29,204 nucleotides of DNA from a virus, in the IMG/VR virus record IMGVR_UViG_3300009537_000122, positions 1-29,204 of that record; one strand, 5' to 3'. This document shows positions 1-6,353 of this stretch, in pieces. The notes beneath the pieces are model-generated. The model worked only from the letters and a program-made list of their open reading frames with translations. It did no database searches and was not told the DNA's origin. The translations under genes were made by a program, and so were the position numbers. Within the stretch, counting starts at the first letter, position 1, and every line of letters starts with the position of its first letter.

Positions 1-2
1 GG

Positions 3-1448
3 CTGCTGGACTACAAGATCAACCAGCGGGGAGTTAGAGTGGATAGAAAAGCCATCACTTCCGCACAAGTGGTGGTGGCCGAGGAACAAGACCGTTTGAA
101 CCTGAGGATTCGGAAAGTTACGGGCAATACGGTGAGCTTCACAACCGAAGTGGCCCAGCTCACGAAATGGATCAGGAACCAAGGGGTCGAGATTCCGGGC
201 GTGGCTAAGGCCGCGGTGATTGATGCGCTTGCCATCGACACGTTGCCAGAACGTGTACGCGAAGCCTTGTTAATTCGACAGGAAGCCGGCCGGTCGTCCA
301 CGGCCAAGTTAGGAAAGATGTTGGAATTGGCCTCGGCGGATGGGAAAGTCCGGAACACCAAACAATACCACGGAGCCAGTACCGGAAGGTGGGCGGGCCG
401 TGGCATGCAGACGGACAACTTTCCGCGCCCCTCATTCGAGCAGGCGGACATCGATGCCGCCATCCCCCATATCGGGGACGCCGCTTATCTGGAAAACTTT
501 ATCGGGAAACCGGTAGACGTAATCGTCAGTTGTCTGCGCGGGATGATCACCGCTTCGCCCGGAAAAGATTTTGTAGTGGGGGACTTCGCCAACATCGAAG
601 GGCGCATGCTGGCGTGGTTGGCCGGAGAGGACTGGAAGCTACAGGCGTTCCACAATTTCGATGCTGGCAAGGGTCCCGACATTTACAAACTGACCTACGC
701 AAAATCGTTCGGCGTTCCAATTTCCTCGGTCACAAAAGAACTTCGGCAAATAGGCAAAGTCGAAGAATTGGCCCTGGGCTATGGTGGTGGAATCGGCGCC
801 TTCCAACAGATGGCCAAAGGATATAATGTCAAAATGTCCGATGAGCGGGCCGACGAAATAAAGCATGGGTGGCGGGCCGCGCATCCGGCCACCGTGTCGT
901 ACTGGTATGACGTGGAAGCCGCCGCCATAAACGCCGTGTTGAATCCAGGTGTGTTCGCCGCGGGGCCGAAAGGCCGGGAAGTTAAGTTCCGGAAAGACGG
1001 TTCGTTCCTGTGGTGCCGACTGCCCTCCGGGCGCGCGCTGTGCTACCCGTACCCCAAGATCATGTCGGTGACAACCCCGTGGGGGGCGCAGAAGGACGCA
1101 CTCACATACTTCACGGTTATCAGCCCGACCGCCATGAAGAAAGCCAAGATTATCGAGGACAAGAATTCCCTCGGCACATGGCAGCGGATCTCCACCTACG
1201 GCGGTAGCTTGGTCGAGAACATCACCCAGGGCGCGGCGCGCGACGTTTTAGCCGGAGCCATGATCCGGTTAGATCCAAAATTCCCGATCGTCATGCACGT
1301 GCACGATGAGGTGGTCAGCGAGATAGACGAAAATTCGCCGGAGCTTGCATTAAAAGAATTTTCTGGTACACTGTCAAAGGTACCAAACTGGTGTAAAGAC
1401 CTCCCCATCGCCGTCGAATGCTGGCGCGGGAAACGCTACCGCAAATAG
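3..1448 (+). CDS. DNA polymerase, family A (3' part of gene, 5' end outside window)
   Basis: Template-directed DNA synthesis in phage replication. The reading frame is open to the window edge, and the residues before the first GTG (position 39) already look like the conserved 'INQRGVRVD' segment of phage PolA proteins, so the true start lies upstream and the 3'-5' exonuclease domain is not visible. Family A palm and fingers motifs are in order: a GRWAGRGMQ segment near 390; motif A 'VGDFANIEGR' with the catalytic Asp codon at 582; motif B R-x3-K-x7-YG with Lys at 756; motif C 'HVHDEVV' with His-Asp-Glu at 1302-1310. The C-terminal half is complete, so the enzyme is probably active. It is followed by the zinc-finger-like gene and the PrimPol on the same strand, forming a replication block. 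The family assignment is secure; the processivity partner is unknown. Confidence 0.93.
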   Translation: MLDYKINQRGVRVDRKAITSAQVVVAEEQDRLNLRIRKVTGNTVSFTTEVAQLTKWIRNQGVEIPGVAKAAVIDALAIDTLPERVREALLIRQEAGRSSTAKLGKMLELASADGKVRNTKQYHGASTGRWAGRGMQTDNFPRPSFEQADIDAAIPHIGDAAYLENFIGKPVDVIVSCLRGMITASPGKDFVVGDFANIEGRMLAWLAGEDWKLQAFHNFDAGKGPDIYKLTYAKSFGVPISSVTKELRQIGKVEELALGYGGGIGAFQQMAKGYNVKMSDERADEIKHGWRAAHPATVSYWYDVEAAAINAVLNPGVFAAGPKGREVKFRKDGSFLWCRLPSGRALCYPYPKIMSVTTPWGAQKDALTYFTVISPTAMKKAKIIEDKNSLGTWQRISTYGGSLVENITQGAARDVLAGAMIRLDPKFPIVMHVHDEVVSEIDENSPELALKEFSGTLSKVPNWCKDLPIAVECWRGKRYRK

Positions 1449-1459
1449 GAGACAAAAAA

Positions 1460-1687
1460 GTGGCTGACGAAATTGATAAGGCACAAGATCGCGAGGCCGA
1501 ACTGCTGGCGGACGCCCTGGCGGTACGTAAGCCGATTGGCCCGCCGCCGTGTGGGTTTTGCTACAACTGCGAAGAGCCCGTCCATCCCGGCGCACGTTGG
1601 TGTGACCTGGAATGCAAGGCGGACTGGGAGCGAATTCAGGTCGTAAAGCGGGACAACGCCGGGCGCTATTATGACTGGGAAGAGTAA
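1460..1687 (+). CDS. Small Cys-rich, probable zinc-binding protein
   Basis: About 75 residues. I chose the GTG at 1460 over the upstream ATG at 1418 because an AGGAG box at 1448-1452 sits 7 bases before it and the upstream ATG lies inside the polymerase gene. The middle of the protein holds CGFCYNC followed by WCDLEC and an acidic 'ADWE', a four-Cys arrangement like the small zinc fingers of the DksA/TraR type and many phage mini-proteins. The N-terminus is acidic and likely helical. Its last 17 bases overlap the start of the PrimPol gene, suggesting translational coupling and a role tied to replication or transcription. Zinc binding is inferred from cysteine spacing; the biological role is unknown. 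Confidence 0.72.
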   Translation: MADEIDKAQDREAELLADALAVRKPIGPPPCGFCYNCEEPVHPGARWCDLECKADWERIQVVKRDNAGRYYDWEE

Positions 1688-2612
1688 ACTCGATTGGGCG
1701 TTGGCCTTGGCAGACCTGGGGTTCCACGTGTTTCCAATCGAGGCCGGAGTGAAGTCCCCGCCCCACATTGATGACTTCCCCGGCAAAGCCTCCAGGGATC
1801 CGGTCCAAATTCAGCGGTGGTGGACTGATCCGGTTATGGGTTGGGATCAAGATTACAACGTCGGGATTTCCACATCCCGATTTGGCAGCGACGAGGCCCT
1901 GCTGGTTGTCGATGTGGACAATAAAGGTGACAAACATGGCGACGAAACTTTGTCTCGGCTACAGGCTGAAGGCCGCGTATTTCCTGATACGCTCGAAGTT
2001 GGCACTCCGACGGGCGGCCGCCATCTCATCTATCGCACGCCGGTTGCCGTTCGGCAAAGTACGGGCCAGATTGGCGATGGCATCGACATTCGCTCATTCG
2101 GCGGCTATTGCGTGGGCGCTGGCAGCGAACTCCCAACGGGCTCGTATCATATTAGAGAAGACCGCGAGGTTGTACCGGCCCCGGACTGGCTCGTTGCCGC
2201 CTGTGGATTACGTGATCGTGGCGGAGTGCGACCTGTACCAGGCTCACCGGGGAAACGGCACCAAACACTGATCGACCCGGCTAGAGCCGCCAAGAGAGCC
2301 ATTGAATACCTTACCGGCCTTCCCGAGGTAACAGAAGGGGAACGGAATCATGCGTGTTTTAAGACGGCCAATTATCTGAAAGATTTAGGGGTGCCGGAGG
2401 ACGACTGTCTACCGCTGTTACGAGATTTCTGGGATTGCACCCCCATGCTGGATGACGCGGAAATGGCAGTCGTCATTGCCAGTGCGTACCGATCCACCCG
2501 CACCTTGCCCGGGTCGGCTTCTCCGGAAGTCCAATTTTCCAAGGTGTACACAAATGGTGGACACAGGAAAAGCGGGATCGCCAAGTTGCTTGACTTATGC
2601 CGAATTTGGTAG
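1671..2612 (+). CDS. Stand-alone primase-polymerase (PrimPol, AEP superfamily)
   Basis: 313 residues. Probably makes primers, and possibly extends DNA, for phage replication. The N-terminal half matches the bifunctional primase/polymerase fold of archaeo-eukaryotic primases: a 'hVFPI..GxKsP' start at residues 19-30; the metal-binding pair D81-V-D83; 'TGGRH' at 114-118 with the conserved His; and a third acidic residue in 'GIDIRSFGGYCVG' (D139). The C-terminal part (about 220-290) resembles a primase C-terminal helical domain. There is no helicase domain, unlike many phage and plasmid PrimPol fusions, so a helicase must be encoded elsewhere or supplied by the host. It starts inside the preceding zinc-finger gene. 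A strong promoter for the lysis operon lies across its last codons. Confidence 0.85.
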   Translation: MTGKSKLDWALALADLGFHVFPIEAGVKSPPHIDDFPGKASRDPVQIQRWWTDPVMGWDQDYNVGISTSRFGSDEALLVVDVDNKGDKHGDETLSRLQAEGRVFPDTLEVGTPTGGRHLIYRTPVAVRQSTGQIGDGIDIRSFGGYCVGAGSELPTGSYHIREDREVVPAPDWLVAACGLRDRGGVRPVPGSPGKRHQTLIDPARAAKRAIEYLTGLPEVTEGERNHACFKTANYLKDLGVPEDDCLPLLRDFWDCTPMLDDAEMAVVIASAYRSTRTLPGSASPEVQFSKVYTNGGHRKSGIAKLLDLCRIW

Positions 2613-2618
2613 TATATT
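2590..2618 (+). promoter_or_regulatory. Sigma70-type promoter for the lysis/integrase operon
   Basis: TTGACT (2590-2595), a 17-base spacer and TATATT (2613-2618), five of six matches to each consensus box. It overlaps the stop codon of the PrimPol gene and lies 27 bases before the next ATG, which has a perfect AGGAGG at 2634-2639. Expected start of transcription is near 2625. Confidence 0.82.
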
Positions 2619-2645
2619 ACACGACAGCAAAACAGGAGGTACGCA

Positions 2646-3389
2646 ATGCAAGACGATCTACGTTTTTGGACCAAGGCGCTGTTCCTGATAGTGTTGTGGC
2701 TTTCGCTATTGGTGGTATTCAACGGGGACACTGAGGCCTCGGTTTCTAAAGCCGAACTCGTTGCCCACGCGGAACGAATGGAACAAAAATACGATTTGCA
2801 GCCTGGATTACTGCGCGCCATCTGTGAACAGGAAACGCGCTGGCGCAATGTCTCCGGGGCGCACGGCGAGATTGGTGTGTGCCAGGTACAAGCCGCGACC
2901 GTGCGGATGATATGTCCCAGTTGTGCAGGGAACGTCCACGGGACCGTGTTCCAGATTGGGTCGCGGGGGTATGAAGTTCTGGCGATACAGACGGAACTCC
3001 GGGACCGCGGCTTGTACGCCGGTCGGCTAGACAGCGTGTTCGGCCCAATCACAAAACGCGCCGTCGCCCTATACCAACACAAAACAGGCCTATCTGTGGA
3101 CGGTGTGGTGGGTAAAAAGACTTGGACGGCCCTGGTAGGCACGACGTATCCGGGCCGCACTATAGCTGAGGCGTTGTGGAACCCCAAAGAGAACATCGAG
3201 TGGGCTGCCCGATTTTTGGTGTGGCTCACCGACAACGTATCCGGGGAACCGATAATCCTTATGGCCGCATACAACGGCGGGCCGGCCAACCAAAGCGTAC
3301 GGTACATGGTGGGCGTCAGCCAACGGCTGTTGGGGATTTTGGTCCAACCCGAGGACCGCGATTCCACGAACAGACGGGGTGAAATGTGA
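2646..3389 (+). CDS. Endolysin: lytic transglycosylase with nested peptidoglycan-binding domain
   Basis: 247 residues. Expected to cleave the glycan strands of peptidoglycan at lysis or entry. Residues 11-26 are a hydrophobic segment after a Lys, i.e. a signal anchor or export signal. The SLT-type catalytic fold begins at about residue 35, with E63 in 'CEQETRW' as the likely catalytic glutamate and 'GEIGVCQVQ' at 74-82. The fold is then interrupted by a peptidoglycan-binding type 1 domain (about 106-164, 'VLAIQTELRDRGLY...DGVVGKKTW'). It resumes with 'LWNPKENIEWAARFL' (177-191) and the 'AAYNGG' motif (207-212). The start codon has AGGAGG seven bases upstream and follows a strong promoter. The gene overlaps the next by four bases. 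The fold assignment is strong; whether the anchor is released (SAR type) or cleaved is unclear. Confidence 0.88.
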   Translation: MQDDLRFWTKALFLIVLWLSLLVVFNGDTEASVSKAELVAHAERMEQKYDLQPGLLRAICEQETRWRNVSGAHGEIGVCQVQAATVRMICPSCAGNVHGTVFQIGSRGYEVLAIQTELRDRGLYAGRLDSVFGPITKRAVALYQHKTGLSVDGVVGKKTWTALVGTTYPGRTIAEALWNPKENIEWAARFLVWLTDNVSGEPIILMAAYNGGPANQSVRYMVGVSQRLLGILVQPEDRDSTNRRGEM

Positions 3390-3577
3390 ACTGTTACTTG
3401 AAGCGCCTCAGCTTCGTGGCCGGCATTGTGGCGGGGGCTTTCTGTTTTGTGTCCTTGGTCCTTGTTACCCAGGGCTGGGCCCTGCTTGCGATTGCGGGAG
3501 CCATGCTGTTCTCGGTAAGCGTGGCCGGCCTGTGGACTGAAGCCTGCCGTATATTCCCCAAGGATAAACGTAAATGA
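3386..3577 (+). CDS. Small two-helix membrane protein, holin candidate
   Basis: 63 residues from a GTG that overlaps the endolysin stop (ATGTGA). Two hydrophobic stretches (about residues 9-28 and 31-49) are joined by a short polar turn, with a basic N-terminus (KR) and a strongly basic C-terminal tail (KDKRK). This resembles a two-TM (class II) holin, and its place directly after the endolysin supports a role in lysis. I see no sequence signature that names a holin family, so the function is inferred from topology and position. A separate 3TM holin gene is encoded on the opposite strand at 4409-4924, so this could instead be an antiholin or spanin-like helper. Confidence 0.6.
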   Translation: MNCYLKRLSFVAGIVAGAFCFVSLVLVTQGWALLAIAGAMLFSVSVAGLWTEACRIFPKDKRK

Positions 3578-4422
3578 CCCGCGTGTTTGAGCTGTGTGAC
3601 AAGTATTATACCGTGTACGCCGCCAACAAGAAGTGGCGATCGCAAGGGGAGGATTTGCGGCAGATCCGCAAGTACATTGTGCCACACTTCGGGCAACGAG
3701 ATGTCGCGGGCATTCAGTACGAGGACATAGAGACTCTGCACGCCGACTTGAAAGCTACCCCCTATCAAGCCAATCGCGTGCTCGCCCTGTTGTCCAAGAT
3801 TTTCGACTTGGCTGAGAAGTGGCGCATGCGCCCGCACGGTTCAAACCCGTGCCGTGGAATTCAGCGATACCGAGAATTAAGGCGCAGCCGGTATATCACG
3901 CCAGAAGAGGCTCCAAAGGTGGCCGAGGCTTTGGATCGATATGAAGTGACCTGGCCCAAAGAGGTCGCATTTATATACTTGCTTATGCTGTCCGGGGCGA
4001 GGCCGGAAGAGATCGCGCGGGCCCAATGGGACTGGCTTGAACTATCAAAGGCCGGCGGGGTTCTCCGCTTGCCGGATTCCAAGACCGGCGCCCGTTCTGT
4101 ATACTTGTCCCCTCGGCTCGTAAGCCTGTTGGGGGCGCTGGAGAATAAAGGTGGGGTGATATTGAAGGGTGCCCGCCCTGCGGTGCTCTGGCGGCTTCTG
4201 CGGGATCAGCTTGGACTATCTGGTCTCAGGCTTTATGATCTTCGGCATTCGTTCGCGAGTGCCGCATTGGCCGCCGGGTACAGCCTGGACCAAATAGGGG
4301 AACTTCTGGGCCACCGAAGCGCTCAAACCACCAAAAGATACGCCCACCTCATGGAGGATAAGGCGCACGAGGTGGCCGCGGGAACGTCCGCGCACTTGGA
4401 GCGCATGCTTAACCCTTCTTGA
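3574..4422 (+). CDS. int: Tyrosine recombinase (phage integrase)
   Basis: 282 residues. Expected to recombine the phage attP with a host attB. The N-terminal part (about 1-90) looks like a SAM-like core-binding domain. The catalytic domain carries R143 (SGARPEE), K170 (DSKTG), R224 and H225 (YDLRHSFAS), H247 (LGHRS) and the nucleophile Y256 (TTKRYAHL). The first residue of the box II His-x-x-Arg is Tyr (Y221), a substitution common in proteobacterial prophage integrases. It starts within a four-base ATGA overlap with the preceding membrane protein gene and its end overlaps the convergent holin gene by 14 bases. It is therefore co-transcribed with the endolysin and has no adjacent intergenic space for attP, which is unusual. 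Confidence 0.93.
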   Translation: MTRVFELCDKYYTVYAANKKWRSQGEDLRQIRKYIVPHFGQRDVAGIQYEDIETLHADLKATPYQANRVLALLSKIFDLAEKWRMRPHGSNPCRGIQRYRELRRSRYITPEEAPKVAEALDRYEVTWPKEVAFIYLLMLSGARPEEIARAQWDWLELSKAGGVLRLPDSKTGARSVYLSPRLVSLLGALENKGGVILKGARPAVLWRLLRDQLGLSGLRLYDLRHSFASAALAAGYSLDQIGELLGHRSAQTTKRYAHLMEDKAHEVAAGTSAHLERMLNPS

Positions 4423-4924
4423 TGTCAGCCAACAGGCCGTTTTTCTGCGCCGAGCCAGAGCTGGAGCCAAAGTAGTAGTTCATTATCTGAGCCTGGGCCG
4501 CGGTTAAAACCCCCAAGAGAACCATGACGATGTTCTGCATCTGCTCGTTTACGCCGGTCTTCATCATAACCGCAAAGATCGCGAAGTACCCGATGGTGTA
4601 GGCGTAAGCCAGTATTTTGGTGGTACGGTCCCCGGTTTTAACTTCCCGAGAACGCGCGCTGTCTCGATCCAGGGCGGCGATTTCTTCCAGCTTCACGCCG
4701 GACGCGGCCAAGCCGAGCTTCAAGTCCTTGTCGGCTTCCTTGATTTTCAGAATGATCTCGGGACTGGCGTTCTGGATCAGGGGCGCCAGTTCATCTTCCG
4801 TTGCGGTGTCTTTCCCAAGCAGGGCCTTAGAGAGCACGCCCACTGCGGTGCCGGCCAGTGGGCCACCCAGTACGGTTGCAATGGTGGGAGCGATCGTTCC
4901 CAATATGGTTTTCCAGGTAGACAT
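4409..4924 (-). CDS. Holin, GTA-type 3TM family
   Basis: 171 residues. The N-terminal pattern 'TIAPTIATVLGGPLAGTAVGVLSKALLG' followed by an acidic helix and 'LDRDSARSREVKTGD' matches the 'holin of 3TMs for gene-transfer release' family. Hydrophobic segments are at about residues 7-35, 104-121 and 131-150. The protein would form the membrane lesion that releases the endolysin or starts lysis. The start overlaps the stop of the DUF5675-like gene by one base (TAATG), so translation is coupled. It is the last gene of the minus-strand late block and runs 14 bases into the convergent integrase gene, with no clear terminator between them. Confidence 0.82.
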   Translation of the reverse strand: MSTWKTILGTIAPTIATVLGGPLAGTAVGVLSKALLGKDTATEDELAPLIQNASPEIILKIKEADKDLKLGLAASGVKLEEIAALDRDSARSREVKTGDRTTKILAYAYTIGYFAIFAVMMKTGVNEQMQNIVMVLLGVLTAAQAQIMNYYFGSSSGSAQKNGLLADIKKG

Positions 4925-5343
4925 TACAGTTCCCCCTGATGTTCGTCGTTTCGGATATGAAGTTCCAACCGGTCTTGCCCGGCGTGATCAGCCATAAACC
5001 GCTTCAAGGCGATGCCGGATTCGAATACCGCCCACTTGCCGTTTAGGCAGCCCAACCGCTCTCCCGGTCCAATACAGCCTTCAATGTCGTCAATGGTGTT
5101 GGCGGCATGGATGAGAATGGCGGATCGGCCGGGAACCCCCATCACTTCAAATGCGTTTCCGAATCGCGGGAAATTGTCTCTCTGCAGCAGGTAGTTCCCG
5201 ATCGGGATACAAGACACGTTGGGCCGGTTTCCCAGCCATGGGCGTTCTACGGTCAGGCACTGTTCGGTCCCGCCATCCCAGCGGAGGATACCAAACACCC
5301 CCATGGGAGAATAGCAAAAACGGGTCAAGGTTATTAGCTGCAT
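4924..5343 (-). CDS. DUF5675-like phage protein
   Basis: 139 residues from the ATG at 5343, which has AGGGGG four bases upstream; a longer in-frame reading to 5445 would run into the neighbouring metallophosphoesterase gene and is not needed. The sequence has the order 'LxRFCYSPMGVFG', 'LTVERPWLGN', 'SCIPIGNYLLQR', 'ILIHAANTIDDIEGCIGPG', which I recognise as the DUF5675 family found next to lysis or tail genes in many phages. The conserved Cys, His and Gly residues suggest an enzymatic or L,D-transpeptidase-like fold, but the function is not established. It is coupled to the holin gene by a one-base overlap, which favours a lysis-related role. Confidence 0.75.
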   Translation of the reverse strand: MQLITLTRFCYSPMGVFGILRWDGGTEQCLTVERPWLGNRPNVSCIPIGNYLLQRDNFPRFGNAFEVMGVPGRSAILIHAANTIDDIEGCIGPGERLGCLNGKWAVFESGIALKRFMADHAGQDRLELHIRNDEHQGEL

Positions 5344-5351
5344 GGAACCCC

Positions 5352-6146
5352 CTATTGCCAGTTGGCAAGTAGATACTGCATGGACAATTCTAGCAGGCAG
5401 TAATTGCCGTCTTTCACCTCGTGTTTCATTATACATCCGCGCCACTCATTGTTCGCTTGGGGGCCGCGGTACTCTTCCTGATGCTGGTAGAACGACCCGG
5501 CCACCAGCCCGCGTATGGTCTTGCCATTGCCTAATTCTTTCACCGCCACGTCCAGCCCCTGCTGGTGGCCCATCGTGAAGCTGAAGCCGATGGTATTCAG
5601 GCGGGTATGTACCCGGCCGCCATACGGCTTGCCTGTGTTTCGATTGTAGAAATAGTGGGCATACCAGACGCCATCGATCTCTACCGGTTTCCGGAATTCG
5701 TGTACTTCAAAGCCGTGTTTAGAAAACGCCAGATGATCCAGGGACACGGCCCCGTCCAGGCGCGGCTCGATCTCCAGGAGGCGCTCGATTCGGTTTTCGT
5801 GATTGCCAAGGGTGACAATTTTGCGCGGCTTGTACGGGCGCAAGCCCTTCTTCTTTCGTTTCACGTTCATCGCGTTGACGGGGGCCATAAGAAGGTCAAG
5901 CCCGTGATGGCCGGCTTCCAAGTCCGCGGTGTACGTCCGGCCTTCGAATGACTTCTTGCCTTTGTCGTAAGAAGACAGGGACGGCATGTCGTAGTGGTCC
6001 CCGATATTTACTATGACGTTCGGCTTATGTTCGGCAATGTAGTTGCCGGCCGCGGTTAAGTGGTTAAGCGGAACCCCCGGCTTGCACTGGGGGTCTGGTA
6101 TCACGAAATGGCTTTTAACTTTGGTGCTCCAACGCGTGGGTTTCAT
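5352..6146 (-). CDS. Calcineurin-like metallophosphoesterase
   Basis: 264 residues. Predicted two-metal phosphoesterase; the substrate is unknown. Motifs in order: 'VIPDPQ' (D18), 'NIGDHYDMPS' (G49-D50-H51), 'TLGNHENR' (N115-H116) and 'MGHQQG' with further His residues ('YAHYFYN', 'VHTRLN') near the C-terminus. The usual D-x-H of motif I is D-P-Q here, a variant common in phage members of the family. The start has GGAGG five bases upstream and no better alternative. It follows the small membrane protein gene and precedes the DUF5675-like gene on the same transcript, so it is expressed late with the tail fibre. Possible roles include processing of nucleic acid ends or countering host signalling; neither can be seen in the sequence. 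Confidence 0.85.
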   Translation of the reverse strand: MKPTRWSTKVKSHFVIPDPQCKPGVPLNHLTAAGNYIAEHKPNVIVNIGDHYDMPSLSSYDKGKKSFEGRTYTADLEAGHHGLDLLMAPVNAMNVKRKKKGLRPYKPRKIVTLGNHENRIERLLEIEPRLDGAVSLDHLAFSKHGFEVHEFRKPVEIDGVWYAHYFYNRNTGKPYGGRVHTRLNTIGFSFTMGHQQGLDVAVKELGNGKTIRGLVAGSFYQHQEEYRGPQANNEWRGCIMKHEVKDGNYCLLELSMQYLLANWQ

Positions 6147-6156
6147 GGGCCTCCAA

Positions 6157-6336
6157 TTATTTAGTGAATATGGCGGTAGCTACCAAAGATATTAACGCAG
6201 ACACGGCCAATCCGAGAATCCAGAGTGCCCGGGTCCGCACGGTCTTGCCGATCCGAGCGTCCAGCTTTTCCACGGCTCGGTCGGCTATCGCCTCCAGTTG
6301 GGCGTCGGTCAAGTTGATATGATTGGGTCTTAGCAT
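6157..6336 (-). CDS. 59-residue single-TM protein
   Basis: A short gene fills the gap between fibre and phosphoesterase. It starts at ATG 6336, with AGGA eight bases upstream, and ends in TAA at 6157-6159. The product begins MLRPNHINLTDAQLEAIADR, continues with an amphipathic charged helix (about 10-36), then one hydrophobic segment (about 38-57) and a Lys end. The overlapping ORF from ATG 6343 in another frame encodes only low-complexity Arg/Gly/Asp sequence and its ATG is too close to the same ribosome site. A one-helix membrane protein next to DUF5675 and holin genes suggests a lysis accessory (antiholin or pinholin-like), but no family is recognised. Confidence 0.7.
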   Translation of the reverse strand: MLRPNHINLTDAQLEAIADRAVEKLDARIGKTVRTRALWILGLAVSALISLVATAIFTK

Positions 6337-6353
6337 TTTTCATGTCCTAACCC

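Noticed and set aside
2372-3685. 437-codon open frame on the minus strand across the lysis genes
   Set aside because: Antisense to PrimPol, endolysin and membrane protein genes that have clear motifs and ribosome sites; the translation is low in hydrophobic structure and rich in Arg, Ser and Cys, as expected from a shadow frame.
4423-4480. attP or terminator just after the integrase
   Set aside because: This stretch is coding sequence of the convergent holin; only a short GGCCG-TTTTT run is present without a matching stem, and no long direct or inverted repeat is visible.
6161-6343. 60-codon ORF from ATG 6343 on the minus strand
   Set aside because: Its ATG is too close to the AGGA site, and the product is low-complexity. 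The overlapping frame from ATG 6336 gives a membrane protein with correct spacing, which was annotated instead.
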